From the NCBI RefSeq assembly GCF_008364825.1, contig NZ_VTTO01000001.1:936837-1000836 (forward strand): a stretch of DNA of 64,000 nucleotides. The letters are read 5' to 3'. Position 1 is the first letter of the stretch; each line of letters begins with the position of its first letter. The position numbers and the translations under genes are program-made. The notes under the pieces were generated by a model. It searched no databases. It saw nothing but the letters and a program-made list of their open reading frames with translations, and was not told where the DNA came from. Source of the DNA: Azospirillum sp. B21. GTDB taxonomy: Bacteria > Pseudomonadota > Alphaproteobacteria > Azospirillales > Azospirillaceae. Of the stretch, positions 17,995-27,420 are shown one piece after another.

Positions 17995-19662
17995 ATGCAC
18001 GCGACCTTCAGCTATCCCAAATACAGCTTCATACCGTCGGAGGAACAGCGCACCGGCAGCGTCCGGCGCCATCCGGTGGTGGTCATCGGCGCCGGCCCGG
18101 TCGGGCTGACCGCCGCGCTCGATTTCGCGCGCAAGGGCGTGCCGGTGGTGGTGCTCGACGCCGAGGACACCGTCAGCGTCGGCAGCCGCGCCGTCTGCTA
18201 TGCCAAGCGCGCGCTGGAGGTGTGGGACCGGCTGGGCGTCGGCCGGCGTATGATCGACAAGGGCGTGGTGTGGAAGATCGGCAAGGTCTTCAACGGCGAC
18301 CGCATGGTCTACCAGTTCGACCTGCTGCCGGAGCCGGACCACAAGATCCCCGCCTTCATCAACCTCCAGCAATACTACCTGGAGGATTTCCTGGTCACGC
18401 AGGCGCGCGAGAGCGACCTGATCGACCTGCGCTGGCTGTCCCGCGTCATCTCGGCAAAGCAGGAAGCCGACCATGTCGTGCTGCAGGTGGAGACGCCCGA
18501 CGGCGTCCATGCGGTGGAGGCCGATTGGGTGATCGCCTGCGACGGCGCCAAATCGTCGGTGCGCAAGATGCTGGGGCTGGAGTTCCAGGGGGAGGTGTTC
18601 AAGGACCGCTTCCTGATCGCCGACGTGGTGATGAAGGCGGATTTCCCGGCCGAGCGCTGGTTCTGGTTCGACCCGCCCTTCCACCGCAAGCAGTCGGCCC
18701 TGCTGCACATGCAGCCCGACAATGTCTGGCGCCTGGATTTCCAACTGGGCTGGGACGCCGACCCGGAGGAAGAGAAGAAGCCGGAGCGCGTCATTCCCCG
18801 CGTCCAGGCGATGCTGGGCGCCGACACCCCGTTCGAACTGGAATGGGTGTCGGTCTACACCTTCCAGTGCCGTAGGCTGGAGCGGTTCCGCCATGGCCGC
18901 ATCCTGTTCGCCGGCGATTCGGCCCATCAGGTCTCGCCCTTCGGTGCGCGCGGCGCCAACAGCGGCGTGCCCGACGCCGACAATCTGGTGTGGAAGCTGG
19001 CGCTGGTGCTGGAGGGTAAGGCGCCCGAGTCGCTGCTGGACAGCTACAGCGACGAACGGGTGGCGGCGGCGAAGGAGAACATCCTCAACTCCACCCGCTC
19101 CACCGACTTCATCACGCCGAAGAGCGAGATGAGCCGCGTTTTCCGCGACGCCGTGCTGGAGTTGGCGGTCGACCAGCCCTTCGCCCGCTCGCTGGTCAAT
19201 TCCGGCCGGCTGTCCACCCCGACCACCTACACCGACAGCCCGCTGAACACGCCGGACGGCGACGCCTTCGCCGGCAGGATGGTGCCGGGGGCGCCAGCCA
19301 CCGACGCGCCGGTGGAGCGCAACGGCCAGCCCGGCTGGCTGATGGAGGCGCTGGACGGCCGCTTCACCGTGCTCTACGCCGCCGCCAGCGACGATATGGG
19401 CGGGCCGGTCCCGGCCGAGGTGGCGGAGGCGCTGGACGACCTCGCCGCGGGGCCGTTGCCGCTGGCGTGGCACGCGGTGACCGACCGCCGCCGCGGCATC
19501 GCCGGGGAACTGGTGGACTGCGCCGGCCGCCTGCGCGAGCGCTACGACCTGACGCCGGGCAGCGTCTATCTGATCCGCCCCGACCAGCACATCGCCGCCC
19601 GCTGGCGCCGCTTCGACGCCGCCGCCCTGTCCGCCGCGCTGGACCGCGCTACCGGCCGCTGA
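17995..19662 (+). CDS. FAD-dependent aromatic hydroxylase, MhaA-like
   Basis: A 555-residue flavoprotein monooxygenase of the PheA/TfdB/MhpA family. The Rossmann motif GAGPVG lies at residues 32-37, the DG motif in VIACDGAKSSVR near 182, and the GD motif in ILFAGDSAHQVSPFGARG near 303-320; these bind FAD and NAD(P)H. A thioredoxin-like C-terminal part follows to residue 555. In Pseudomonas putida a flavoprotein of similar size (MhaA) and a very small coupling protein (MhaB) hydroxylate 3-hydroxyphenylacetate to homogentisate. Here a 65-residue protein follows directly, and homogentisate genes are next door, so the same reaction is inferred. A GGAGGAAA ribosome binding site precedes the ATG. 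Confidence 0.8.
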   Translation: MHATFSYPKYSFIPSEEQRTGSVRRHPVVVIGAGPVGLTAALDFARKGVPVVVLDAEDTVSVGSRAVCYAKRALEVWDRLGVGRRMIDKGVVWKIGKVFNGDRMVYQFDLLPEPDHKIPAFINLQQYYLEDFLVTQARESDLIDLRWLSRVISAKQEADHVVLQVETPDGVHAVEADWVIACDGAKSSVRKMLGLEFQGEVFKDRFLIADVVMKADFPAERWFWFDPPFHRKQSALLHMQPDNVWRLDFQLGWDADPEEEKKPERVIPRVQAMLGADTPFELEWVSVYTFQCRRLERFRHGRILFAGDSAHQVSPFGARGANSGVPDADNLVWKLALVLEGKAPESLLDSYSDERVAAAKENILNSTRSTDFITPKSEMSRVFRDAVLELAVDQPFARSLVNSGRLSTPTTYTDSPLNTPDGDAFAGRMVPGAPATDAPVERNGQPGWLMEALDGRFTVLYAAASDDMGGPVPAEVAEALDDLAAGPLPLAWHAVTDRRRGIAGELVDCAGRLRERYDLTPGSVYLIRPDQHIAARWRRFDAAALSAALDRATGR

Positions 19663-19686
19663 CATTTGAACTCGTGGAGCCCACCC

Positions 19687-19884
19687 ATGGCCAAACTGAT
19701 GACCGAGCAGCGCTTCGCCAGCCCGGATGACGTCTACCAGATGCTGATCGACAGCCACCGCGACTTGACCCCCGACCAGAGCACCCGCCTGAACGCCAAG
19801 CTGATCCTGCTGCTCGCCAACCACATCGGCGATGCGGAAGTCCTGGCGGAAGCGCTGCGGGTGGCGCGGCAGGGGGTGGAGTAG
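19687..19884 (+). CDS. DUF2783 small protein, probable MhaB-like hydroxylase coupling component
   Basis: A 65-residue acidic, helical protein (MAKLMTEQRFASPDDVYQML...) of the DUF2783 family. It has no cofactor motif. It follows the flavoprotein gene by 24 bases and has GGAG eight bases before its ATG, so the two are co-translated. Its size and position match the roughly 6 kDa coupling protein MhaB that P. putida needs for 3-hydroxyphenylacetate hydroxylation. That DUF2783 equals MhaB is an inference from arrangement and size. Confidence 0.75.
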   Translation: MAKLMTEQRFASPDDVYQMLIDSHRDLTPDQSTRLNAKLILLLANHIGDAEVLAEALRVARQGVE

Positions 19885-19892
19885 GGAGAGGC

Positions 19893-20022
19893 TGCCCCCT
19901 CCCTTCCCATGCTTGCGCATGGGCCCCTTCCCTCCCCCGCCTTCGGCGGTAGAGGGAGTTGAGCGCGAGAGCGGCGGCAGTTCCCTCTCCCACCGCAGGT
20001 GGGGGAGGGCTAGGGAGGGGGC
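19893..20022. repeat. Composite palindromic intergenic repeat, copy 4
   Basis: Follows the DUF2783 gene. It has the same GCCCCCTCCC left end and GGGAGGGGGC right end as the other copies, with internal hairpins CATGCTTGCGCATG and CCGCCTTCGGCGG. Confidence 0.75.
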
Positions 20023-20118
20023 ATCGTCAGCCGACACCCCGCCACCTCCCCCCCTGACGCCAAGCCCAAGATGGCGTACAAAAGGCGCAAGCCCCCTCTT
20101 GCGGAGACTGCGCCCGCC

Positions 20119-21489
20119 ATGACCCTGCGCCGCCTGATCGCCCTGCTGTTCATGCTGTCGTGGTGCGGACCGGCGCTTGCCGAAGGGCTGGTGCAGGCTC
20201 CGCTGTCGATCCCCGCGCGCTTCCCCGACGGCAGTTCCGCAACGCTGGAGGCGATGCTGCTGCGGCCGGACGGTCCCGGTCCCTACCCCATCGCGATCAT
20301 CAGCCACGGCACCCCGCGCGACCCGGCGGAGCGGGCGCAGATGACGCCATTGCGCTATCTGCCGGAAGCCCGTGAGTTCGCCCGGCGCGGCTGGGCGACG
20401 GTGGCGGTGATGCGGCGCGGCTATGGCGGATCGGACGGCCCCTACAGCGAGACGACCGGCGCCTGCAACAACCCCGACTACCTGCATTCCGCCCGGCAGA
20501 GCGCCGAGGACCTGCGTCAGGCCGTCCGCCATGTGGCGACCCAACCCTATGCCGATCCCGGCCGCGTCATCGCGGTCGGCGTGTCGGCCGGCGGGCTTGC
20601 CAGCATCGCGCTCAGCGCCGATCCCCCGCCCGGGCTGAAGGCGGCGATCAGCTTCGCCGGCGGGCGCGGCTCCATCGCCGACAACGAGGTCTGCCGGGAA
20701 GAGCGGCTGGTCGCCGCCTTCGGCACGCTGGGCCGCAGCTCGCGCGTTCCGACCCTGTGGATCTATGCCGAAAACGACCTGTTCTTCGGCCCCGACCTCG
20801 CCCGCCGCCTGTGGGAGGCTTTCACCCATGAAGGCGGCCGGGGCGAGTTCATCGCCGCACCGCCGAACGGAAAGGACGGGCATTCCTTCTTCAGCGCCGC
20901 CATCGCGGAATGGACGCCGATGGTCGACGGGTTCCTGGCGCAGAACGGGCTGGTTCCGCGCAAGACGCCGATCGCGCTGTCGCTGCCGGCTCTGCCGCCG
21001 CCACCCGAACTGTCAGCCGCCAACCGGGCAAAATTTCCCGCCTATGTCGCGGCCGGTGGCAACAAGGCCTTCGCCGTGTCGCCCGACGGCGCCTATGGCT
21101 GGAAATCCGGCCTGCGTAGCCTGGACGCGGCACAGGAGGGCGCGCTGGAGACCTGCGCGAAGCATACCCGGCAAAGCTGCCGCATCGCCTACCTGAACGA
21201 CCGCCCTGCCGGTGCCGATATGGCCGCCACGCCGATGGAAGGAGCGCCCGGCACGCGAGTCAGGCTGGAGCCGCCTTCTGAACTGTCCGACGCCAACCGG
21301 CCGAAGTTCAGCGCCTATCTCGAAGCCGCCGGCCGCAAGGCCTTCGCGGTGTCGCGGGACGGCGCCTTCGGATGGAAGTCCGGCATGGCCAACGAGGACG
21401 CCGCCCGCCGCGGCGCCCTGGACAACTGCGCCAAATACACCCGCCACACCTGCTATGTGGTGATCGTCGACGACCGGCCGCTGCGGTGA
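20119..21489 (+). CDS. Secreted alpha/beta hydrolase with two C-terminal tandem repeats
   Basis: The ATG at 20119 gives 456 residues with a Sec signal peptide (MTLRRLIALLFMLSWCGPALA|EG). Residues about 25-275 are a dienelactone-hydrolase-like alpha/beta hydrolase: the oxyanion region ISHGTPRD, nucleophile elbow GVSAGG, acid in YAENDLFFG, and base in GKDGHSFF. The C-terminal 170 residues hold two copies of a roughly 67-residue module (AKFPAYVAAGGNKAFAVSPD and PKFSAYLEAAGRKAFAVSRD) with two Cys each, resembling DUF4189-type domains. The open frame begins 16 codons earlier, but those residues are polar and would block the signal peptide. Function: exported esterase or hydrolase of unknown substrate. 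Confidence 0.78.
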   Translation: MTLRRLIALLFMLSWCGPALAEGLVQAPLSIPARFPDGSSATLEAMLLRPDGPGPYPIAIISHGTPRDPAERAQMTPLRYLPEAREFARRGWATVAVMRRGYGGSDGPYSETTGACNNPDYLHSARQSAEDLRQAVRHVATQPYADPGRVIAVGVSAGGLASIALSADPPPGLKAAISFAGGRGSIADNEVCREERLVAAFGTLGRSSRVPTLWIYAENDLFFGPDLARRLWEAFTHEGGRGEFIAAPPNGKDGHSFFSAAIAEWTPMVDGFLAQNGLVPRKTPIALSLPALPPPPELSAANRAKFPAYVAAGGNKAFAVSPDGAYGWKSGLRSLDAAQEGALETCAKHTRQSCRIAYLNDRPAGADMAATPMEGAPGTRVRLEPPSELSDANRPKFSAYLEAAGRKAFAVSRDGAFGWKSGMANEDAARRGALDNCAKYTRHTCYVVIVDDRPLR

Positions 21490-21515
21490 GGCGTCGTAGC
21501 TCCCAAAAGAAAAAA

Positions 21516-21545
21516 GCCCGTCCGGCATCCCGGACGGGCCTTTTT
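21516..21545. terminator. Bidirectional intrinsic terminator
   Basis: GCCCGTCCGG-CATC-CCGGACGGGC forms a perfect 10-base stem followed by T-tract on the plus strand and preceded by A-tract, so it serves both the alpha/beta hydrolase gene and infC, which converge here. Confidence 0.9.
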
Positions 21546-21564
21546 CGCAACAATCATCCCCGCG

Positions 21565-22101
21565 TCAGCGCGGAGCCAGCACCATGACCATCTGGCGGCC
21601 TTCGAGCTTCGGCATCTGCTCGACCTTCGCCAGTTCGGTAAGCTCGTCGCGGACGCGGACCAACACGTTCATACCCAGATCCTGGTGCGCCATTTCACGG
21701 CCGCGGAAGCGCAGGGTCACTTTGACCTTGTCACCTTCCTCGAGGAAACGGCGCGCCGAGCGCATCTTCACGTCATAGTCGTTGTCATCGATGTTCGGCC
21801 GGAGCTTGATCTCCTTGACCTCGATGATCTTCTGCTTCTTGCGGGCCTCGTTCGCCTTCTTCTGCGCCTCGTACTTGAACTTGCCATAGTCGAGGATTTT
21901 GCAGACGGGCGGTTCCGCCTGGGGAGCGATCTCGACCAGATCGAGACCGGCATCCTCAGCGGCCAGCAAAGCATCACGCAACGACACCACCCCGATCATC
22001 TCGCCATCTGCACCGACGAGACGAACGGAACGAGCCGAGATCTCCCGGTTAACCCGCGGGCCATCGCGGGTCGGGGCGGCTTCGGACGGGATCCTGGCTA
22101 T
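21565..22101 (-). CDS. infC: Translation initiation factor IF-3, probable AUA start
   Basis: Binds the 30S subunit and checks start-codon pairing. The IF3 N-domain (DGPRVNREI...[22 protein letters not shown]) and C-domain ([26 protein letters not shown]) are complete. The usual family N-terminus corresponds to [18 protein letters not shown], whose first codon here is ATA at 22101-22099. GGAGAAG lies eight bases upstream of it. An in-frame GTG at 22128 exists but has no ribosome binding site. infC characteristically uses a rare start codon, read poorly when IF3 is abundant, which gives self-repression. From the ATA the protein is 178 residues. thrS lies 75 bases upstream, the usual thrS-infC order. 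Confidence 0.92.
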   Translation of the reverse strand: MARIPSEAAPTRDGPRVNREISARSVRLVGADGEMIGVVSLRDALLAAEDAGLDLVEIAPQAEPPVCKILDYGKFKYEAQKKANEARKKQKIIEVKEIKLRPNIDDNDYDVKMRSARRFLEEGDKVKVTLRFRGREMAHQDLGMNVLVRVRDELTELAKVEQMPKLEGRQMVMVLAPR

Positions 22102-22176
22102 GGACGCTTCTCCATGGTCTGAAACCACGCAGAGGCCGGCCGTCCAGAGGAGCGGCCGGCGGCGTCGCGTGGTCGG

Positions 22177-24141
22177 TTAAAACGGCGAGTCGGTCACGGT
22201 TTCGCCGGCGGGCGATCTCGCTTCCTCGACCAGTTTAGCCACGGCGGCGTCGAGGGCAAGAATTTCCTGATCCTTGCCGCCCAGCACGCGGAGCGCGACC
22301 GTCCTCTCGTCCGCTTCCCGCTTTCCGACAACCAGCATCAGGGGAACCTTCTGCAGGCTGTGCTCGCGGACCTTCAGATTGATCTTCTCGTTGCGGGTAT
22401 CGAGCTCGACGCGCAGGCCCTTGCGCTTCAACAGCTTGGCCACTTCCTCGGCATAGCCGTCGGCCTCGCTGGTGATGGTGGCGACGGTGACCTGCACCGG
22501 CGACAGCCACAACGGGAACTTGCCGGCGTAATGCTCGATCAGCATGCCGATGAAGCGCTCCATCGACCCCAGGATCGCCCGGTGCAGCATGATCGGCCGA
22601 TGGCGGGCGCCATCCTCGCCGATATAGCTGGCATCGAGTCGCTCCGGCAGGTTCGGGTCGTACTGCAAGGTGCCGCACTGCCAGGTCCGGCCGATGGCGT
22701 CGGTCAGATGGAACTCCACCTTCGGGCCGTAGAAAGCGCCCTCGCCGGGCAGCTCCTCATACTCCAGCCCGGCGTCGCGCAACGCCTGGGCCAGCGCCCC
22801 TTCGGCCCGGTCCCACAGATCGTCGGCGCCGGTGCGGACGTCCGGACGCAGAGCCAGCTTCACCGAGATCTTGTCGAAGCCCAGGTCCTTGTAGACGCCG
22901 AGCTGCAGCTTGAAATACTCGGCCGCTTCGCTCTGCACCTGATCCTCGGTGCAGAAGATGTGAGCGTCGTCCTGGGTGAAGGCGCGGACGCGCATGATGC
23001 CGTGCAGCGCGCCCGACGGCTCGTTGCGGTGGCAGGCGCCGAACTCCGCCATGCGGATCGGCAGGTCGCGGTAGGAGCGCAGGCCGTGGCGGAAGATCTG
23101 GACATGGCCGGGGCAGTTCATCGGCTTGATGCCCAGCAGCTTCTCGCCGCCGTCGGCCTCCACCTTGAACATGTTGTCGCCATACATGTCCCAGTGGCCC
23201 GACGCCTTGAACAGCGAGCTGTCGATCAGCTGCGGCGTCTTGACCTCGACATAGCCGGCGGCCTTCAGCTTGGTGCGGATGTAGGTTTCCAGCGTCTGGT
23301 AGAGCGTCCAGCCCTTCGGATGCCAGAAGACCGAGCCGACCGCCTCCTCCTGCACATGGAACAGGTCGAGTTCCTTGCCCAGCTTGCGATGGTCGCGCTT
23401 CTCCGCCTCCTCGATCTGGTGCAGGTAGGCCTTCAGCTCCTTCTCGTCGCGCCAGGCGGTGCCGTAGATGCGCTGGAGCATCGGGTTGCGGCTGTCGCCG
23501 CGCCAATAGGCGCCGGCCACCTTCATCAGCTTGAAGCCCTGCCCGACCTTGCCCGTGGTCATGGCATGCGGTCCACGGCACAGATCCAGCCAGTCGCCCT
23601 GGCGGTAGATCGACACCGGCTCGCCCTGCGGGATCGCCTCGATCAGCTCGGCCTTGTAGTGCTCGCCGAGCTTCTTGAAGTAGGCGACCGCCTCGTCGCG
23701 GTCCCAGACCTCGCGGACGATCGGGATGTCGGCCCCGACGATCTCGCGCATCTTCGCCTCGATCTTCTCCAGATCCTCGGGCGTGAACGGCTCGTCACGC
23801 GCGAAGTCATAGTAGAAGCCGGTGGCGATCGACGGGCCGATCGTAACCTGCGTGCCGGGATAGAGCTTCTGCACCGCATCGGCCAGCACATGGGCGGCGT
23901 CGTGGCGGATGACCTCGAGAGCGTCGGCGTGGTTGCGCGTGACGATCTCGATCTTGGCGTTGGTAGTGACGGTGGTGGTGAGGTCCTTCACCGTGCCGTC
24001 GACCTTGACGGCAAGCGCATCTTTGGCAAGGCGCGAACCGATGGACTGGGCAATCTCAAGCCCCGTCACCGGCCGGTCGAACTCCCGCACGCTGCCGTCG
24101 GGCAGCGTGATGGCGATGTTGGACGTCACCGAAGTCACCAT
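22177..24141 (-). CDS. thrS: Threonyl-tRNA synthetase
   Basis: Class II aminoacyl-tRNA synthetase of 654 residues, the usual bacterial length. In order: TGS domain ([21 protein letters not shown]) at about 8-65; editing domain with [11 protein letters not shown] and the [10 protein letters not shown] motif; catalytic core with motif 1 around [11 protein letters not shown], motif 2 [19 protein letters not shown] and motif 3 [14 protein letters not shown]; anticodon-binding domain ending at 654. Zinc-ligand residues Cys (MNCPGH) and His are present. It starts at ATG 24141 and is followed by infC. No T-box or other leader was recognised. Confidence 0.97.
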   Translation of the reverse strand: MVTSVTSNIAITLPDGSVREFDRPVTGLEIAQSIGSRLAKDALAVKVDGTVKDLTTTVTTNAKIEIVTRNHADALEVIRHDAAHVLADAVQKLYPGTQVTIGPSIATGFYYDFARDEPFTPEDLEKIEAKMREIVGADIPIVREVWDRDEAVAYFKKLGEHYKAELIEAIPQGEPVSIYRQGDWLDLCRGPHAMTTGKVGQGFKLMKVAGAYWRGDSRNPMLQRIYGTAWRDEKELKAYLHQIEEAEKRDHRKLGKELDLFHVQEEAVGSVFWHPKGWTLYQTLETYIRTKLKAAGYVEVKTPQLIDSSLFKASGHWDMYGDNMFKVEADGGEKLLGIKPMNCPGHVQIFRHGLRSYRDLPIRMAEFGACHRNEPSGALHGIMRVRAFTQDDAHIFCTEDQVQSEAAEYFKLQLGVYKDLGFDKISVKLALRPDVRTGADDLWDRAEGALAQALRDAGLEYEELPGEGAFYGPKVEFHLTDAIGRTWQCGTLQYDPNLPERLDASYIGEDGARHRPIMLHRAILGSMERFIGMLIEHYAGKFPLWLSPVQVTVATITSEADGYAEEVAKLLKRKGLRVELDTRNEKINLKVREHSLQKVPLMLVVGKREADERTVALRVLGGKDQEILALDAAVAKLVEEARSPAGETVTDSPF

Positions 24142-24266
24142 TTACTAGTGTTGGTCTCACCCGCATCGGGTGCCCGGACTTGGCCGGGAACGCGAAATTT
24201 CCATCGCCGCGTGGGGGAATGTCAAGCGCGGTGGCGGAAATCAAGGGGAGCGCCGCCCAAGCACTT

Positions 24267-24372
24267 GCCCCCACCCTAACCCTCCCCCGCTGGGCGGGGG
24301 AGGGAATTGGCGCTGATGCAGGAAGGCAGCGGCAGTCCCTCCCCCGCCCAGCGGGGGAGGATAGGTGGGGGT
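24267..24372. repeat. Composite palindromic intergenic repeat, copy 5
   Basis: Between the divergently spaced thrS promoter region and the end of the EAL gene. GCCCCCACCCTAACCCTCCC at the left mirrors the GGGGGAGG...GGTGGGGG right end; two CCCCGC-GGGCGGGG hairpins lie inside. It is the shortest full copy. Confidence 0.72.
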
Positions 24373-24383
24373 CTAACGACACC

Positions 24384-25583
24384 TCACTCCGGCTTCCGGC
24401 TCAGCCGCGGTTCGCCGAACAGATAGCCCTGGCCGAAGTCGAAGCCGGTGTCGAGCACCTCGACCAGCTGATTCTCCGTCTCGATCTTCTCGACGATCAG
24501 GTCGATGCCGTCGGCGGCGCAGCGGCGGCGCAACTCCCCGATGCGCTCGGCATTGGCGGGGTCGAGCACCAGGGCGCGGTCCAGCTTGATGCAGCGGAAC
24601 TCGTGGCGCAGCAGCCGGTCGACGTCGATGCCGAGATCGGTCACCTGATCCATGGAGAAGCGGAAGCCCAGCCGCGCCAACTGCGACAGGATGCCCATCG
24701 TCACCGCCCCGCCGGCTCGCAGATCGTGCTGGCTCAATTCGAACACCAGCTTCGGCACCAGGGCATGGTTCTGCGCCATCATGTTCAGGAACTGGCGCAT
24801 GAACTCCGCGTCGGCCAGCGTCGCGGCGGAGATGTTGGCGAAGAAGCCGATGGCGTGCTGGCGCCGCTCAGTCTCGCGGATCAGCTGGACGCAGCGGACC
24901 AGTTGCAGGTTGTCGATGGTGGCGATCAGTCCCTCGCGCTCGGCGATGTCGAGATAGCGGTCGGGCATGATCTGCTGCCCGTCGGCGGAGCGCACGCGAG
25001 AGAACACCTCGTAGAAGCGGTGCTTGCGCTGGGGCAGGCTGACGATGGGCTGGAGATAGACGTCGATGCGGTCGGCCTTCAGCGCGTCGCGAACCGCCTC
25101 CAGCACCGCGGCGTCGTCCATCGGAGCGGCGGAGGGCGGAGTCGGCTCTGGAGCCGGGGACGGCATCGCCGCCGGACGCCGGACGCCGCCGGGGTCGCTG
25201 CTGGGGGCCGGTGGGCGCGGGGCGCGCCGTTCGGTCAGGCGGGCGACCAGCGACTGCAGGAGCTTTACCTCCTGCATCACCGCATCGTAGCGGACGGTGC
25301 TTTCCGGCGCGGCGCCCGCATCCGAAGCAAGGCGCCGCTCCAGCAGTTGGGCCAGTTCCTCCACCCGGTCGTTCAGGCGGGTGATGCGGCGGGCGGCCTT
25401 GCGCTCGCGCTCCAGCCGGGTCACCACGTCATGGACCAACGCTCCGGCCAGCACCACCAGCGCGCCGGCCATCCACGCCACCAGCGGATCGGCCTCCGGG
25501 CGGAGCGCCCATAGGGCGGCACCGGCCGAAATCCCGGCGATCAGGTAAGCCAGCGCGTAGACGAGGTGCGTCAGCAGGGTCAT
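24384..25583 (-). CDS. Membrane-anchored degenerate EAL-domain protein
   Basis: A 399-residue protein with two N-terminal membrane helices (about 1-55), a coiled-coil and Pro-rich linker to about residue 165, then an EAL-like domain. Active EAL phosphodiesterases need the EAL glutamate, the EITE-type glutamate, DDFGTG aspartates and EGVET. Here these read EVF, ELSQ, DQVTDL and EKIET. The DD pair that binds metal is therefore lost, so hydrolysis of cyclic di-GMP is unlikely; it may bind cyclic di-GMP or a protein instead. It follows pyrD by 36 bases. The ATG at 25583 lacks a clear ribosome binding site; a GTG four codons earlier is the alternative. Confidence 0.82.
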   Translation of the reverse strand: MTLLTHLVYALAYLIAGISAGAALWALRPEADPLVAWMAGALVVLAGALVHDVVTRLERERKAARRITRLNDRVEELAQLLERRLASDAGAAPESTVRYDAVMQEVKLLQSLVARLTERRAPRPPAPSSDPGGVRRPAAMPSPAPEPTPPSAAPMDDAAVLEAVRDALKADRIDVYLQPIVSLPQRKHRFYEVFSRVRSADGQQIMPDRYLDIAEREGLIATIDNLQLVRCVQLIRETERRQHAIGFFANISAATLADAEFMRQFLNMMAQNHALVPKLVFELSQHDLRAGGAVTMGILSQLARLGFRFSMDQVTDLGIDVDRLLRHEFRCIKLDRALVLDPANAERIGELRRRCAADGIDLIVEKIETENQLVEVLDTGFDFGQGYLFGEPRLSRKPE

Positions 25584-25619
25584 CGCGGAAACCACGGTGG
25601 TGGAAACGGCAGCGCGGGA

Positions 25620-26693
25620 TCAGCGGTGATCCGCCCCCACCGCCTCGGCGACCGAGCGGAAGCCGTCGCGGCGCAGCAGTTCCGCCAGTTCGCGGCGGAT
25701 GCGGTGAACCACCGCCGGCCCGGCATAGACCATCGCCGAATAGAGCTGAACCAGCGAGGCGCCGGCCCGGATCTTGGCATAGGCGTCCTCGCCCGTCGCC
25801 ACGCCGCCCACCCCGACGATCGGCAGCTTGCCGCCGGTCAGAGCGTAAATCTCGCGCAGGACGGAGGTCGATGGCTCGAACAACGGCGCGCCGGACAGGC
25901 CGCCGGCCTCGCCGCGCATCGCCGCCGGGATGCCGTCGGGCCGGGCGATGGTGGTGTTGGAGACGATCAGCCCGTCGATGCCGGACTCCAGCGCCACCGC
26001 CGCAATGTCGCTCTTGTCCTCCACCGTCAGGTCGGGCGCGATCTTCAGCAGAAGCGGCGGATTGCGGGTCAGGCCGCAGGCGGCCCGCGCCTCCAGCACC
26101 CGTTCCAGCAGGGCGCGCAGCGGATCGCGGCCCTGCAGCGCGCGCAGGCCCGGCGTGTTGGGGGAAGAGACGTTGACGACCAGATAGTCGGCCAGCGGCG
26201 CCAGCCGGCGCACGCCGATCACGTAATCGTCGGCGGCGTCCGCGGTGTCCTTGTTCTTGCCCAGGTTCGCGCCGACGATGCCGGGGGCGCGCTTGGCCGC
26301 CGCGCGGCGACGCTCCAGCCGCTGGGCGAAGGCTTCCAGGCCCTCGTTGTTGAAGCCCATGCGGTTGATGACCGCCCGCTGCTCCACCAGCCGGAACAGG
26401 CGGGGGCGCGGGTTGCCAGGCTGCGGCCGCGGCGTGACGCTGCCGGGCTCGACGAAGCCGAAGCCGAGGTTCAGCATGGCGTCGACCACCTCGGCATTCT
26501 TGTCGAAGCCGGCGGCCATCCCGACCGGGTTGGTGAAGTCCAGCCCCCAGACGCGGGTGTGCAGCGCAGGTTCGTCCTTGCCGCGCGCCGGCGGGACCAG
26601 TCCGGTCTTCAGCGCCTTGATGGTCAGGCCATGCGCGGTCTCAGGGTCGAAGCGGAACAGCAGCGGCCCGGCAAGCGGATAGAGGTCGATCAC
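25620..26693 (-). CDS. pyrD: Dihydroorotate dehydrogenase (quinone), class 2
   Basis: Oxidises dihydroorotate to orotate, reducing quinone at the inner membrane; fourth step of pyrimidine synthesis. The 357-residue protein has the class 2 N-terminal helix ([19 protein letters not shown]), the FMN segments [12 protein letters not shown] and [19 protein letters not shown], the catalytic-serine segment [12 protein letters not shown], and [15 protein letters not shown] near the end. The start is GTG at 26693: AGGA lies upstream and GTGA overlaps the DUF952 stop. A longer frame to 26846 has no support. Confidence 0.95.
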   Translation of the reverse strand: MIDLYPLAGPLLFRFDPETAHGLTIKALKTGLVPPARGKDEPALHTRVWGLDFTNPVGMAAGFDKNAEVVDAMLNLGFGFVEPGSVTPRPQPGNPRPRLFRLVEQRAVINRMGFNNEGLEAFAQRLERRRAAAKRAPGIVGANLGKNKDTADAADDYVIGVRRLAPLADYLVVNVSSPNTPGLRALQGRDPLRALLERVLEARAACGLTRNPPLLLKIAPDLTVEDKSDIAAVALESGIDGLIVSNTTIARPDGIPAAMRGEAGGLSGAPLFEPSTSVLREIYALTGGKLPIVGVGGVATGEDAYAKIRAGASLVQLYSAMVYAGPAVVHRIRRELAELLRRDGFRSVAEAVGADHR

Positions 26694-27064
26694 GGAACGA
26701 GGTCCTGGAGGGTGAAGGGAAAGCCGGCCGGGAAGACGTGGCGCCCATCCGGCCCCAGCGGCAGCGGGTCGACCCGCAGCGCGGCATCCACCGGCAGCGG
26801 CCCGTAGAGGTGCGGGAACAGCTGTCCGCCGCGCGAGGGTTCCCAACGCAGGGCGGCACCCAGCCGGTCGGCGTCCACCGTCAGCAGCAGCAGGCCGTCC
26901 TGGCCGGCGCGATGCTTAGCGGCGCTCTCCACCACCTGTCCAGCGGTGGAGAAATGGATGAAGCCGTCCTGGACATCCTGCGACGAACCCGGGTAGCTGC
27001 CGGCCGGGCGGGCGGCGTCCCACTCGTCCGCGCGGCACATGTGGTGGATGATTCGGTCGGTCAT
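26690..27064 (-). CDS. DUF952 family protein
   Basis: A 124-residue cytoplasmic protein of the DUF952 family. [20 protein letters not shown] at the N-terminus and [19 protein letters not shown], then [12 protein letters not shown], are typical. No enzymatic function is established. Its stop codon overlaps the pyrD start, so the two are translationally coupled, an arrangement seen in other alphaproteobacteria. The region 27065-27420 upstream (356 bases) separates it from a divergent small gene and holds both promoters. Confidence 0.85.
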   Translation of the reverse strand: MTDRIIHHMCRADEWDAARPAGSYPGSSQDVQDGFIHFSTAGQVVESAAKHRAGQDGLLLLTVDADRLGAALRWEPSRGGQLFPHLYGPLPVDAALRVDPLPLGPDGRHVFPAGFPFTLQDLVP

Positions 27065-27373
27065 GATGGTCGGACACTATCCCAAGGCGCGGCCACCGGC
27101 CAGACACATCAAAGCCGCAGCCCGAAAGCCGCAGTTGCTCGCGGTGCCGGGCGTCCCATGCGGTCGGGTCGGGTGGGCCCCAGGGTACAACGCAAGATCG
27201 ACTCCCCGATTGCAATTCCGCACGCGTCGCGCGTTGCATTTTGCAAAGCACACTCGAAACTATTCGGCATTTTGCGGGTATTTTTGAGTTTCCGCCGCCT
27301 CCATTCCTGCCGAAACGGCGTGCCATCCAGTTCACCCCCCGCGATTCCAAGGCCCGGAGCCGCTTTCGCCGGT

Positions 27374-27389
27374 TGGCATTGCTTTTGCT
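27374..27389 (+). promoter_or_regulatory. Sigma54 (-24/-12) promoter for the 72-residue gene
   Basis: TGGCATTGCTTTTGCT has GG at 27375-27376 and GC at 27387-27388, the exact spacing of the TGGCAC-N5-TTGC consensus, with conserved GGCA and TTGC. Transcription would start near 27400, 20 bases before the ATG. No TGT-N10-ACA site for NifA was found between 27100 and 27370. Confidence 0.6.
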
Positions 27390-27420
27390 GTGACAGAAGC
27401 AAGTCAACGGAGGACCCGTC

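Noticed and set aside
17782..20883. A 1033-codon open frame on the minus strand
   Set aside because: It runs antisense through the hydroxylase, DUF2783 and a repeat. Its residues are a low-complexity His/Gln/Arg/Gly mixture typical of high-GC shadows, with no domain.
27100..27370. NifA upstream activator site for the sigma54-type promoter
   Set aside because: No TGT-N10-ACA pattern was found in this stretch, so a nif link is not supported.
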